Positions 16,275-26,100 of a DNA stretch of 64,000 bases are shown in pieces. Made by a program: the position numbers and the translations under genes. The notes under the pieces are model-generated. The model was not told the origin of the DNA. It was given only the letters and a program-made list of their open reading frames with translations, and searched no databases. Within the stretch, counting starts at the first letter, position 1, and every line of letters begins with the position of its first letter. The stretch is from Chondromyces crocatus (GTDB lineage Bacteria > Myxococcota_A > Polyangia > Polyangiales > Polyangiaceae), in the NCBI RefSeq assembly GCF_001189295.1, contig NZ_CP012159.1:11303856-11367855 (forward strand), written 5' to 3'.

Positions 16275-17324
16275 GTGGCGGCGAGATGGCAGAAGGCGGT
16301 CGGGGCGGGGGTGCTCGTCGCAGGCGCTGCGGCGCTCTGGCTCCACGGTGGCAATGCGTCGTCTTCGGGTCCGCTCGGCGCGTCTCGCGCGGAGGCGGCG
16401 GCGACGTCGGCGGGGACGCGGTCGCTCGGGTCACGCGCCACCGCACCTGCCGCGCTGCCGAGCGCGCAGAAGCCGGTGAGCGAGGGGGCCATCGCCGCGC
16501 AGTCACCGCGCTCCCTCCAGGGGACGGACGTCGACGACGCGCTGCGCGTCGACGATCGGGGGCGGCTGATCCTCGGGCCGGAGGTGATCCGGTTCTTCAA
16601 CTACTTCCTGTCGGCGACGGGCGAGGAGTCGGACGAGACGATCCGGGCGCGGATCCTCGCGGCCATCCGCGAGCGGCTCGACGAGCCGGCGGCAGGTCAG
16701 GCGGAGGCGTTGCTCGGCAGGTACCTGGCGCTGCGCGAGGCGTCACGCGACATGAGCGACCGGCTGACGCAGGAGGCGGAGCCGTCGGCGCGGCTGGAGG
16801 TCATCCGGCGGATGCGGCGGGAGCACTTCACGTCGGACGAGGCGGAGGCGCTGTTCGGCGCCGAGGAGCAGGAGTCCTCGGTGGCGGCAGCGCAGAGCGA
16901 GGTGATGCGCAACGAGCGTCTGTCGGCCGAGGAGCGGGACGCGAAGCTGGACGCGCTGGAGGCGCAGCTGCCCGAGGCAGCGCGGGAGGCGCGTGCAGAG
17001 GCGAGGCGGCCCGCCGAGCAGCTCGCCGAGGAAGAGGCGATGCGGGCAGAGGGGGCGACGGCCGCGGAACTCCACAAGCACCGGGTGGCGACGGTGGGCG
17101 TCGAGGCGGCGGGGCGGTTGCAAGCGCTGGATCAGGAGCGCAATGCCTGGGAGCAGCGGCTGGAGGCGTTCCGGCAAGAGCGGGAGAAGCTCACGCGCGC
17201 AATGGGCGACGGTGACGCGCAGACGGTGGCGGTGCTCGGTCTGCTGGAGCGGTCGTTCTCACCGCCGGAGCAGCTGCGGGTGCGGGCGATGCTGAAGATG
17301 CGGGGCGAGCCGATCGAGATGTGA
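16275..17324 (+). CDS. lifO: Lipase-specific foldase (lipase chaperone, LifO/LipB family)
   Basis: This 349-residue protein is the steric chaperone that folds the neighbouring lipase in the periplasm. The GTG at 16275 has AAGGAGG (16262-16268) six bases upstream, which decides the start. Residues 8-24 are the N-terminal inner-membrane anchor, followed by an Ala/Ser-rich spacer. SLQGTDVDDAL (80-90) matches the family's SLxGTxxDG motif. RFFNYFLSATGE (106-117) is the diagnostic RxxFDY(F/C)LSA motif with Asn in place of the usual Asp. The remainder is a long, Glu/Arg-rich helical domain as in Burkholderia LifO. The Asn substitution is notable because the Asp position is highly conserved in the family. 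The pair forms one unit with the lipase. Confidence 0.9.
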   Translation: MAARWQKAVGAGVLVAGAAALWLHGGNASSSGPLGASRAEAAATSAGTRSLGSRATAPAALPSAQKPVSEGAIAAQSPRSLQGTDVDDALRVDDRGRLILGPEVIRFFNYFLSATGEESDETIRARILAAIRERLDEPAAGQAEALLGRYLALREASRDMSDRLTQEAEPSARLEVIRRMRREHFTSDEAEALFGAEEQESSVAAAQSEVMRNERLSAEERDAKLDALEAQLPEAAREARAEARRPAEQLAEEEAMRAEGATAAELHKHRVATVGVEAAGRLQALDQERNAWEQRLEAFRQEREKLTRAMGDGDAQTVAVLGLLERSFSPPEQLRVRAMLKMRGEPIEM

Positions 17325-17378
17325 GGTGGTGGGTCGCCGGGCCAGCAGGCGCGGGGCCATTGCGCCAGCGGAGGGCGG

Positions 17379-18302
17379 TCAGTTGCGCCAGCAGGCGAGA
17401 CCCATCAGCTGGCCGAGTCCGCTGCTCACGGGCGCCCGCCCGACCTGGGCGCCGGTGGTCTGCTCGAAGGTGTAGAGGATCCGGTCACTGAGGACGATCA
17501 AGGTGCCATCCGTGTCGTTGGGCCAGAGGCCGTCCACCCAGCCGTCGAAGTTCTGGAGCGCGATGGTGGCGATGCTGTCGAACGCGGGGATTGGCTCCCG
17601 CTCGATGAAGCTCGTGGAGTGCCACGCCGAGAACAAGCTCGTGCGGCTGGCGGCGAAGACGAACAGGTTGTCGTTGTTGACCTGGAAGACTTCGGCGACC
17701 GAGCCCGCTCGAAGGTCGTCGAAGGTGGCATAGCGCTCGAGGTTGGACTCGAAGCTGTCGTAGGGTCTCACCAGCAGGCTGCCTTGCCAGGTGGTGATGG
17801 CGGTCACGCCACGGCTCATCGTGGCGGGCTCGATCACGCCGAGGTCCAGGGAAATGCGGGCAGCGCCGCGCTCGCCTTGGGGGAAGTAGAGATGGTTCCC
17901 CAGGACGCCGATGGAGCTGTTCTTCCACGCCGCCTGGAGGTCGCCATCGAGGAAATCGAAGAGGTGGCAGTGCTGCCCGGTGGCGGGGGAGACGACAGCC
18001 ACACCCTTGTAGGCGGTGGTGACGCAGACGACGGGTTGCGCCGCGAGATCCGGGCAGCGTTGCTGGATGGGCTCGGGGACCGCTTCACCCGGCAGGCCAC
18101 CGCCGGTGCCCGGGCCGCCGCCGCCCGTGCTCGCGGAGGAGGTCGGTGTCCCTGCACCACTCCCTGTCGTCCCGCTGGGGAAGCCACCCGCACCGCCTTC
18201 GCCGCCGCCAAGATCATGATCCACGACGACGATGCCGCCACAGGCTGTGGCGACGAAGAGGGCGAGCCCGGACGCGAGCCGCAGCATCCACGCGCTGTTC
18301 AT
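17379..18302 (-). CDS. Lipoprotein, member 1 of a tandem paralogous family
   Basis: This is the third in transcription order of three tandem minus-strand paralogues (with 18435-19319 and 19381-20232). The signal peptide ends in FVATAC, and the lipidated Cys is followed by GGIVVVDHDLGGG, a short hallmark shared by all three (GG(N/I)VVVD.D). A Gly/Ser/Thr spacer comes next. The folded domain starts at CPDLAAQPVVCV and contains VVSPATGQHC, SAWHSTSFIE, NFDGWVDGLW and DGTLIVLSDRILYTFE, and ends in GLACWRN. Conserved cysteines at both ends suggest disulfides and an exported location. The strand pattern suggests a beta-propeller. The start at 18302 aligns the signal peptide with the paralogues; an ATG two codons earlier (18308) is equally possible. 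No catalytic motif is visible and the function is unknown. Confidence 0.77.
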   Translation of the reverse strand: MNSAWMLRLASGLALFVATACGGIVVVDHDLGGGEGGAGGFPSGTTGSGAGTPTSSASTGGGGPGTGGGLPGEAVPEPIQQRCPDLAAQPVVCVTTAYKGVAVVSPATGQHCHLFDFLDGDLQAAWKNSSIGVLGNHLYFPQGERGAARISLDLGVIEPATMSRGVTAITTWQGSLLVRPYDSFESNLERYATFDDLRAGSVAEVFQVNNDNLFVFAASRTSLFSAWHSTSFIEREPIPAFDSIATIALQNFDGWVDGLWPNDTDGTLIVLSDRILYTFEQTTGAQVGRAPVSSGLGQLMGLACWRN

Positions 18303-18434
18303 GTGCATGTCGTTTCCGGAGCGGTGCAAGAGGCCCTGAGGGGCGTCAGGGTCGACAAGGAAGCTCGTGGGTAGCGTAGGCGAGAGGCTCCTCGGGAGAC
18401 AAGAGCCGGGGATGAGCGCGCGGGATCGCTGGGC

Positions 18435-19319
18435 TCAAACGGGGTTGCGCCAGCAATGGAAGCCGCGCATCTGGGTGAGCGTGCTGTCCACCGGGACGCG
18501 GGACAGCAAGGCGCCGGTCTGTCGATCGAAGGTGTAGAAGGTGGCGCTGTCATCGAGCAGGAGCATCGTCCCGTCCACCTCGTTGGCCCACATGCCGTAA
18601 ATCCAGTCGTCGTAGCCCTGGAGGTGGATGTCGGGGCGAGGCGCGAGGTCTGGCAGCGCATGCTCGGAGATCACGTCGTCCGCGTGCCAGGCGGAGTAGA
18701 GGCTGTTTGCGCCGCCTGAAATCATGAAGGGATGACGGCCGAACGAGGTGGTGCTCTCGGGCTCCACCACGCCGATCTCCTCGAACGAGCCGAAGGTCTC
18801 CAGCTCCTGGAAGCCCGAGTCGAAGCCGCGGAGGACCAGCAGCTTGTCGCCCCACGACGTCACCGCATCACAGGAGTACGGGGCCGAGAAGTCGAGGGTG
18901 GGATCGTCGAAGGCGCGGCGCTCCACCTGCGTGTAGCCGCACCAGTGAACGTGGTTGCCGATCACGCCAAGGGAGTTGCTGCCGTTCTCGTTCGCGCCGT
19001 ACAGGGAGCAGTACCTGCCGTCCGACGGGGACACCACGAGCATGCCGTGCTCGGAGTTCGCGACGCACACGAGCGGCTGGTCCGCGATCTCCGGACAGGC
19101 ACGGCGCACGCCTTCCGGCACGCTCCCAGCGCCACCTGCGCCCGAGGAGGAGCCCGAGTTCCCCGCGCCAGCACCACCTGTCCCACCAGAGGTGACGATG
19201 CCTCCCGCGGCCCCGGCGCCGTCGGAACTCCGAGCGTCGTTGTCGACGACGACGTTCCCTCCGCAGGCGATGGCGGCGAGACCGGAAGCGAGCAGCAAGA
19301 AGCCAAGGGCAGGGTGCAT
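18435..19319 (-). CDS. Lipoprotein, member 2 of a tandem paralogous family
   Basis: This 294-residue paralogue of its neighbours has the same order of parts. A signal peptide ends in GLAAIAC, then GGNVVVDNDAR, then a Gly/Ser/Thr spacer. The domain begins CPEIADQPLVCVANSEHG and continues with VVSPSDGRYC, SAWHADDVISEHALPD, YDDWIYGMWANEVDGTMLLL, and FYTFDRQTGALLSRVPV before the terminal GFHCWRNPV. The ATG at 19319 begins MHPALGF and fits a standard lipoprotein signal. An extended frame upstream has no supporting features. About 60 bases separate it from member 3 upstream and 130 from member 1 downstream, so the three may be co-transcribed, although each gap is large enough for its own promoter. 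Function unknown. Confidence 0.77.
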   Translation of the reverse strand: MHPALGFLLLASGLAAIACGGNVVVDNDARSSDGAGAAGGIVTSGGTGGAGAGNSGSSSGAGGAGSVPEGVRRACPEIADQPLVCVANSEHGMLVVSPSDGRYCSLYGANENGSNSLGVIGNHVHWCGYTQVERRAFDDPTLDFSAPYSCDAVTSWGDKLLVLRGFDSGFQELETFGSFEEIGVVEPESTTSFGRHPFMISGGANSLYSAWHADDVISEHALPDLAPRPDIHLQGYDDWIYGMWANEVDGTMLLLDDSATFYTFDRQTGALLSRVPVDSTLTQMRGFHCWRNPV

Positions 19320-19380
19320 GGTCGTATCGTCTCCGAGAGCCTGCGGGGTGCGGTCGCGCGCCGCACGCCGCATGCCCGTG

Positions 19381-20232
19381 TCAGAGCGCATTGTGCCAGC
19401 AGTGGAGGCCGCGCTGGGGAAAGCCTTGCTCGCCGGGCGGGTGCTGGTCGAGGAGCTCTCCCGTATCGCGGTGGAAGACGTAGATCGTTCCATCGTTGAG
19501 CACGAGCACGGTCCGATCGGCCTCGTTCGTCCAGAGACCGTCGACCCAGGCGTCGAAGCCCTGCATGAGGGTGCCCGGGAGGACGGTGAAGTCCGGGGGC
19601 ACCTCGTGCACGATCTCGCTCGTCGCGTGCCAGGCGCTCGACAGGACGTTCGGGCCGCCAGAGATGACCGAGTTCATGAAAAAGCTCGGGCTGGTGAACC
19701 AGAGGGTGCGCTCTTCGGGTCGATCGAAGTTTCGGTAGAACGACAGAAGCTGAGGTCCTTCCGCGAAATCCCCGAGGAACGCCACGCTGTCCTGCCACAC
19801 GGTGACGGCCCAGCACGGTTCGGTGGGGATGATCTCGAAGCTGCCATCCTGGAGAGACAGGCGGCTCACGCCTTGCCCCATCTCGCACCAGTAGAGGTAA
19901 TCCCCCAGCATGCCGATCGACGGTGCGTTCTGAGGTCCCTGATACCCCGGAGGACGACAGGCACTCCCGCGTCCAGGGGAGAAGACGATCAACGAGCCCC
20001 CCTCACCCGCAACGCAGACGAGGGGCTGCTGGGCTTGCTCGGGGCAAGCCGCCCAGAGGCTGTCGAGGCCGCCGCTGGAGCCGGTCCCGGGTGTCCCTGC
20101 GCCGACGCCCACACCGGGTCCCGTCCCCCCGGCGCCGCCAGCGCCGAGGTCGTGATCCACCACCACATTGCCGCCACAGGCCAGGCCGAAAAGGCCCGCG
20201 GCGAGCATCGAGATCCACGTCGTCTTGTTCAT
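19381..20232 (-). CDS. Lipoprotein, member 3 of a tandem paralogous family
   Basis: This 283-residue protein is the first in transcription order of the three paralogues. MNKTTWISMLAAGLFGLAC is a short lipoprotein signal with Cys19, followed by GGNVVVDHDLGAGG and a Gly-rich spacer. The domain starts CPEQAQQPLVCVAGEGGS and shows the shared landmarks VFSPGRGSAC, LSSAWHATSEIVHEVP, GFDAWVDGLWTNEADRTVLV, IYVFHRDTGELL and the terminal GLHCWHNAL. The ATG at 20232 is chosen because the frame extending more than 200 codons further upstream shows no conserved features. It flanks the gene-poor kilobase to its right, which should contain its promoter. It may act as the head of a small operon. Function unknown. 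Confidence 0.77.
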   Translation of the reverse strand: MNKTTWISMLAAGLFGLACGGNVVVDHDLGAGGAGGTGPGVGVGAGTPGTGSSGGLDSLWAACPEQAQQPLVCVAGEGGSLIVFSPGRGSACRPPGYQGPQNAPSIGMLGDYLYWCEMGQGVSRLSLQDGSFEIIPTEPCWAVTVWQDSVAFLGDFAEGPQLLSFYRNFDRPEERTLWFTSPSFFMNSVISGGPNVLSSAWHATSEIVHEVPPDFTVLPGTLMQGFDAWVDGLWTNEADRTVLVLNDGTIYVFHRDTGELLDQHPPGEQGFPQRGLHCWHNAL

Positions 20233-20801
20233 TGGAAAGGATCCAGCGACAGGTCGTCTCCGTGAAGCCGGGATGCGACGTGACGCTCGGACACGGATCG
20301 CGGACCGGAGGGAACATGCACGAGACACGATGTGCGCCGCGCCGTTCTCGACACGCATTGTGCCACCGATGGGCGCCGCGTTGGCGGAATGCGTGCCGCC
20401 GAGGGGCGACCCGCTGGCGGAACCCATGCAGCCTGCGCTGGTCACGGACTTCTCCGCTCTCTCGGGCGGATGCGGCTCACGGCCTCGTTCGCGCCATGTC
20501 CAGTCGTCCAGCCATCGAGGCCCTGCATGCAGGGGTTCGGCAGGTGAATCCTCGCCGCGTGCATGAGCTGTCAGCGCATCGTGCGATGGGGCTCGCCAGC
20601 ATGGGGCGAAGGAGAAACGACGCGGATCCTCCGTGCACGAGGCAGCGCTCGAACCCGAGCAGGTGGGCAGGTGAAACCATTTCGCGACGAATGCGACATC
20701 GGTGTGTGCCCATTGCTCAGTCCGGGCATCGGCTGGTCGCTTTCTCGTCACTTTCGCTCGACAGAGCGAGGTGAGATGGCATGATGACTTTGCCGCGGGC
20801 G

Positions 20802-20945
20802 TTTCGGTCCGTCCCCCCCCGACCGAAATGCAGCGCGGCGCTAATTCGAGGCTCCGTGGGCGAAGCCCCTCCTCTTTGCTCACGGAAGCCGCCGCGCGCA
20901 TGCCGATTCTTCCCCAAAAGTCGGTATGCGCGCGGCTTTTTCTTT
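20802..20945 (+). ncRNA. Candidate structured small RNA ending in an intrinsic terminator
   Basis: Three nested or successive helices lie in 145 bases. Stem 1 pairs TTTCGGTC (20802-20809) with GACCGAAA (20821-20828) across a C-rich loop. Stem 2 pairs GGCTCCGTG (20850-20858) with CACGGAAGCC (20881-20890), with one bulged base and an inner GGC-GAA-GCC hairpin. Stem 3 is the terminator. No plus-strand gene lies within about 4.9 kb upstream to need this terminator, and the next plus-strand gene begins at 23187, which argues for a free-standing transcript over a leader. The 5' end and promoter are not identified, and no known RNA family is recognised. Confidence 0.4.
20891..20945 (+). terminator. 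Strong intrinsic terminator with 16-bp stem
   Basis: GCCGCGCGCATGCCGA (20891-20906) pairs with TCGGTATGCGCGCGGC (20921-20936) over 16 positions, one of them G-U, with a 14-base loop. TTTTTCTTT follows at 20937-20945. There is no matching T-run on the minus strand, so it works in the plus direction. Confidence 0.88.
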
Positions 20946-21187
20946 GTCGGCTGGATGCTGCCCACCTGCATGGGAAGCCCGGCCAAGCGCAGAGAGCGGG
21001 CTCGGCGGACGAGGCAGCGCATGCATGCGCCTCGACGATGCCTGCACCAGCTCGGCGCTCGTCTTTTCGATGGGTGGATCCGGGGTGGATGCGCGGGGTG
21101 AGTCGGCCGCCGTGACCACGACGCGGCGGAGGTGTGCGTGGGTCCTGCCAGGCGCTGGACCCAGACCTTCGCGCGGCTTCGGCGTGA

Positions 21188-21979
21188 CTACTTCCCGGTG
21201 AAGGTCGCTTTGCCCTTCTCCAGGAAGGCCTTCATGCCGGCCTTCTGATCCTCGCTCCCGAACAGCGTGGCGAACGCCTGCGCCTCCAGCTCGTTGGCGC
21301 TGACGAGATCGGTGCCTTCGCCGCGGAGGATGACCCGCTTGGCCGCGGCCACGGCGAGGGGGCCGCGGCTGGCGATCTTGAGGGCGATGTCGCGCACGCG
21401 GGAGAGCAGGTCGGCGGCCGGGTGGACAGCGTTGACGAGGCCGAGGGCGTGGGCCTGCTCGGCGGTGATCATGTCGCCGGTGTAGATGAGCTCGCGAGCG
21501 CGGCCCGGGCCGATGCGCCGGGTGAGCCGCTGGGTGCCACCGAAGCCCGGGATGACGCCGAGGTTGACCTCGGGCTGGCCGAGCTTGGCGCCCTCCGCCG
21601 CGTGGATGAAGTCGCAGGCGAGGGCCAGCTCGCAGCCGCCGCCGAGGGCGGCGCCGTTCACCGCGGCGATGACCGGGAAGGGCGCGTCTTCGATCAGAGC
21701 GCAGAGGCGGTGGCCGAGCTCGGCGAAGCGCCGCGCCTCGACGCTGTTCATGGCGGCCATCTCGGCGATGTCCGCGCCAGCGACGAAGGCGCGGCCGGCG
21801 CCGGTGAGCACGGCGGCGCGGACCTCGGACGGTGCAGGCGCGTCGATGAGCGCCTGGAAGGCCTGGGTGAGCTCGCGAAGGACCGTCGGGTTGAGGGCGT
21901 TCAGCTTGTCAGGGCGCTGGATGGTCACGATGGCGAGGTGGCCGTCGCGCTCGACCGTGACGAGAGAGGTGGTGGACAT
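21188..21979 (-). CDS. Enoyl-CoA hydratase
   Basis: This 263-residue crotonase-family enzyme adds water to trans-2-enoyl-CoA in beta-oxidation or in butyryl-CoA metabolism. The oxyanion-hole segments are AFVAGADIAEM (64-74) and NGAALGGGCEL (108-118). Both catalytic glutamates of true hydratases are present, Glu117 in GGGCELALACD and Glu137 in GQPEVNLGVIPGFGGTQRL. This favours hydratase over isomerase or dehalogenase. The ATG at 21979 has GAGGAGA upstream and fits the family's usual length near 260. It lies 38 bases downstream of the dehydrogenase gene on the same strand, so the two enzymes, which catalyse consecutive steps, are probably one operon. The substrate chain length cannot be read from the sequence. 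Confidence 0.94.
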   Translation of the reverse strand: MSTTSLVTVERDGHLAIVTIQRPDKLNALNPTVLRELTQAFQALIDAPAPSEVRAAVLTGAGRAFVAGADIAEMAAMNSVEARRFAELGHRLCALIEDAPFPVIAAVNGAALGGGCELALACDFIHAAEGAKLGQPEVNLGVIPGFGGTQRLTRRIGPGRARELIYTGDMITAEQAHALGLVNAVHPAADLLSRVRDIALKIASRGPLAVAAAKRVILRGEGTDLVSANELEAQAFATLFGSEDQKAGMKAFLEKGKATFTGK

Positions 21980-22017
21980 CGTTGGTTCTCCTCGGAAACG
22001 GGGGTGGGCAGGGGTGC

Positions 22018-22905
22018 TCAGACGGCGCGGCCGGTGCGCTGGCCCTTGGCGTCGTAAATGTAGAAGCCGCGGCCCGTCTTGCGGCCGTACCACCCGGCGG
22101 CGACGAGGTTCCGGAGGAGCACGGGGGGGCGGTACTTGGAGTCACCCAGCTCCCGGTGGAGGACCTCGGCGATGGCGAGCACGGTGTCCAGGCCGATGAG
22201 GTCCGCGAGTTCGAGGGGGCCCATGGGGTGGTTGAGGCCGAGGCGCGCGCCGGCGTCGATGTCTTCAGGCTCGCCGATGCCTTCCTGGAGGACGAAGCAG
22301 GCCTCGTTGAGGAACGGGATGAGCATGCGGTTCACGATGAAGCCGGGCTGGTCCTTCGAGACGATGACCGTCTTGCCGAGCCGCTCCGAGAGGGCGCGGA
22401 CGGTCGTGTAGGTGGCTTCGGAGGTCTGCACGCCGCGGACGATCTCCACGAGCTTCATGAGGGGAACGGGGTTCATGAAGTGCATGCCGATCACGAGATC
22501 GGGGCGCTTGGTGGCACCGGCGAGGCGGGTGATCGAGATCGAGGAGGTGTTGGAGGCCAGGATGGCGCCCGCCGGGAGGGCCGCGTCGGCGCGTCGGAAG
22601 AGGTCGAGCTTGAGATCGACGTTCTCGGTGGCCGCTTCGACCGCCATGTCCGTCGTCGCGAGATCCTCCATGCCGCCGGCAGGCGTGATGCGGTCGAGGA
22701 GATCCTGACGCGCCTCCGCCGTCATCTTTCCCTTGTCTACCTGCTTGCCCAGGATGGACGCGATCTGGCCCTTGCCAGACTCCGCCACGTCCCGGCTCAC
22801 ATCACAGAGGAGCACTTCCAGCCCGGCGGAAGCCGCCACCTGGGCGATGCCCCGCCCCATCTGCCCCGCCCCGATGACCCCGAGCCGCCTGATCGTCGTT
22901 TCCAT
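22018..22905 (-). CDS. hbd: 3-hydroxybutyryl-CoA / 3-hydroxyacyl-CoA dehydrogenase
   Basis: This 295-residue NAD-dependent enzyme oxidises 3-hydroxyacyl-CoA or runs in reverse. The Rossmann dinucleotide motif is at the start (RRLGVIGAGQMGRGIAQ). The catalytic His lies in GMHFMNPVPLMKLVEIV, with SKDQPGFIVNRMLIP and NHPMGPLELADLIGLD in the C-terminal dimerisation domain. Length and motifs match the short, free-standing enzymes of the Hbd/PaaH group and not the multifunctional FadB. The ATG at 22905 begins METTIRRLG, so translation starts directly before the Rossmann strand; the frame extends to 23022 but adds no domain. It is first in a two-gene unit with the enoyl-CoA hydratase and divergent from the giant TPR gene. 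Confidence 0.94.
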   Translation of the reverse strand: METTIRRLGVIGAGQMGRGIAQVAASAGLEVLLCDVSRDVAESGKGQIASILGKQVDKGKMTAEARQDLLDRITPAGGMEDLATTDMAVEAATENVDLKLDLFRRADAALPAGAILASNTSSISITRLAGATKRPDLVIGMHFMNPVPLMKLVEIVRGVQTSEATYTTVRALSERLGKTVIVSKDQPGFIVNRMLIPFLNEACFVLQEGIGEPEDIDAGARLGLNHPMGPLELADLIGLDTVLAIAEVLHRELGDSKYRPPVLLRNLVAAGWYGRKTGRGFYIYDAKGQRTGRAV

Positions 22906-23186
22906 GGCGGGGCCTGATAGCCGAACCAGGGCCCGCCGTGAACCGCCGGACGGCGGACGGCTCCCGAGCCTTGAAACCGCGACAGGGAGGGGGCTATCTT
23001 CGCTGCCCCAGTGGAAGCTCACGATGTCGGCGGGCGCCGCACGAGGGCGTCGACCCAGCGGTCCAAAGCGAGCCGACGTGTGCTGACGCCGGGGCGGGCA
23101 GTGGATGGTTCTGGGCTGAGCGTGGTCGCGATTTCCGCCGACCGTCGTGCTGGTGTGCGCGGCGGTGCAGCGGGGCCGGAGAAATG

Positions 23187-26100
23187 ATGAGCGTTGAGAC
23201 GATTCGCATGGCGCTCGGGCGCCTGCAGGACGAGCCGGAAAACGATGCTGCCTGGAAGGAGCTCGAGGACGCCGTCACGGCCCCGGGCGTGAGCGAGACC
23301 GACGTGGAGCGGCTTCTCGGCGCAGCACGGGCCAAGCACGAGCAGCGCCGCGAGTGGGGCGCTGTCGCACGGATGCTCGAGCTGGAGATCGCGCTGTCCT
23401 CCGGTGGCGCCGTGGAAGCGCCGATGCAGGCGGAGCTCGCGCGGATCTACAGCGAGGAGCTGATCGACGTCGATCACGCCGACGCCGCCTACAAGCGCCT
23501 GCTCGAGCTGCGTCCAGGCGACACGACCGCGACGGAGGCCCTGGAGGGCTCCGACGTGAAGCGCGAGAAGTGGCGCGAGCTGATGGAGCGCTACGTGAGC
23601 GAGGCCGAGGCGGCGACCGACGACGCCTTCCGGAGCATGCTCTACACGAGCGCTGCCGACGTGGCCTACCGCTACGGCCGGGACGAGGCGGCGGAGAAGG
23701 TGCGCTCGTACCTGGAGGAGGCCCTCGACCGCGACCGGAAGAACCGGCGCGCGACGGCGCTCGCGGAGCTGGCCTTCGCGGCGTCGGGCGAGTGGGAGAT
23801 GGTCGCCCGGGTCCAGGGCATCGTGCTCTCCGAGGGGCAGCAGAAGGAGGACCGGGTCGCCGCCGGGTTGCGCGCCGGGCGCACGCTCGCGAAGCGGCTG
23901 AGCGATCAGCCGCGGGCGGTGGCGATCTACAAGCAGGTGCTCGATCTGGCCCCGGGTCAGGCGGAGGCGATGTCGTTCCTCGCCGAGGCTTACTCGGAGG
24001 CGTGCGACTGGGACCGGCTCGTCGCGCTGTACGAGGACCAGCTCCGCGGCGGCGGCGTGAAGTCCGGCGAGGAGCTGGGCATGCTGGTGCAGATCGCGAT
24101 GGTGCACTGGCGGATGCGGGAGCAGCCGGAGGCGGCCGAGCCCTACTTCGACCGGGTGCGCCGGGCGGATCCGACCCACGAGGGGATGATCGGCTTCTTC
24201 CGCGAGCTGTGCCAGGAGCGCGGTGACACGGGACGGCTGAGCACCATCCTCACCGACGCGCAGCGGGCGCTGCCCGAAGGACCGCAGCGCAGGGCGCTCG
24301 CGACGGAGATTGCGCGGATCGCCGAGTCCACGGAGAACGCGGCGAAAGCGATCGATCAATACAAGGCGGTGCTGCGGGCCGACCCGGAGAGCAAGGAGGC
24401 GCGCGACGCGCTGAAGCGGCTCTACCTGCAGACCGAGGGGTACAACGCGCTGGTCGAGCTGTACCGCTGGGACCTGGAGAAGACGCCCGCCGAGGACGCC
24501 GCTGGCCGCGCCGCGGTGCTCCGCGAGATCGCGAGGATCTACCGCGACCACGCCCGCAACGACGCGGCGCTGGTGACGGTGCTCACGCAGCTCGTGCAGC
24601 TCGACGACAAGGACATCGACGCGGTCCGGGAGCTGACGACGATCTACGAGGGGCTCGGGCGCTGGCGCGATCTGCTGCAGTACCAGCAGCGCCTCGCGGA
24701 GCTGACCACGGACGACACCGAGAAGGCCGATCTGTACCGGGCGGTGGCTCGGCGGTGGATCGATCAGTTCTCGAACGTGCAGAACGCGATCACCGCCTAC
24801 GAGGCGCTCTTGCAGGTCGAGGGCTCCGACGAGGAGGCGCAGCAGAAGCTTCGCGAGCTGTACCTGAAGCGGCGCGCATGGCCGCAGCTCTACGCCCTGT
24901 ACGAGCGGCAGGTCGCCAGCGCGGAGGGCGAGGCGCGCATCGAGCTGCTCGGTGAGATGGCGAAGCTCGCGGCGGAGCGGCTCGACCGAGGGGCCGACGC
25001 CATCGCGCTGCAGAAGCAGATCCTGGAGCTGGAGCCGGGGACGGCCGGGGTGCTCGACACGCTGGAGAAGCTTGCCGAGCGCGAGAAGGACTTCGCCACC
25101 GTGGCGGAGGTGCTGGAGCGCCGGGTGGAGCTGGCGACGGACGACGCAGGACGGCTCAGCGCGCTGCAGAAGCTCGGCGCCGTCTACGCGGAGCGGCTGA
25201 AGGACGGGACGGCAGCGGCGCGGACGTGGCGACGGGTGCTCACGCTGTCGCCGGGACACGCGCGCGCGCTGCGGGTGCTGCGCGATACGTACTTCACGGC
25301 CGGCGACTGGGATGGGCTGGAGGAACTCTACGCTTCGCAGCGTGACTGGGAGGGGCTGGTCGACTTCCTGTCGACGGCCGCCGACAAGGCGTCGGATCCT
25401 CAGACGAAGCTCGACATCTCGTTCCGTGCAGCGCGCATCTTCGAGGAGGAGTTGAAGGCGCCGGAACGCGCAGCGCGCTCGTACGAGCGGGTCCTCACGG
25501 TGTCGCCTCGGGACGCACGCGCCGCCGCGGCGCTGGTACCGATCTACGAGAAGGAAGAGAAGTGGTCCCGTCTGCCGGCGCTCTACGAGATCCTGCTCGA
25601 GACCACGGTGGAGATCGAGACCAAGGTCGAGATTCTGCGGAAGCTCGCCGCGGTCACCGGCGAGCCGCTTTCGGACAAGGCGAGTGCGGTGGGGTACGCG
25701 CGGCGCGCCTACGAGCTGCAGCCGGACGACGAGGGGCTGGGGTTGCTGGAGGCCTGGTCCCGCGCGGCGTCGAACTGGGGGCCGTTCGTGGAAGCCGTCG
25801 AGGGGAGGCTCCGCCAGGCGGAGGACCTGGCTCCTGACGCGAGGAGGAGCCTGCAGCTCAAGCTCGCCGAGGTCTACGCCCGCGAGATGGGCAAGCTGGA
25901 CGAGGCGGTCTTGGTCTACCGGGCGCTCGTCGAGGAGGATCCCTCCGACGCCGACACCGTGCAGGCGCTCGATGAGCTGCTCCGCGCAAGCGCGCGCAAG
26001 GAGGATCTGCGCTGGCTCTTCGACCTGCGCGCCAACCAGGTCGAGGGAGAGGATCGCGCGGAGATCCTGGAGGAGTGGGCGACGCTCGAGGAGGAGGTAT

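Larger units (their letters stand above)
20233..21187. other. Gene-poor 955-base region
   Basis: No protein-coding gene is supported here; the open frames across it are shadows. The left half should contain the promoter of the lipoprotein triplet. The right half holds a structured element ending in a strong plus-strand terminator (listed separately) and a near-palindrome at 21011-21033 around GCGCATGCATGCGC. Confidence 0.65.

Noticed and set aside
20777-20793. Sigma-54 promoter (TGGCAT...TTTGC) upstream of the candidate small RNA
   Set aside because: GG and GC elements are 12 bases apart instead of the required 10.
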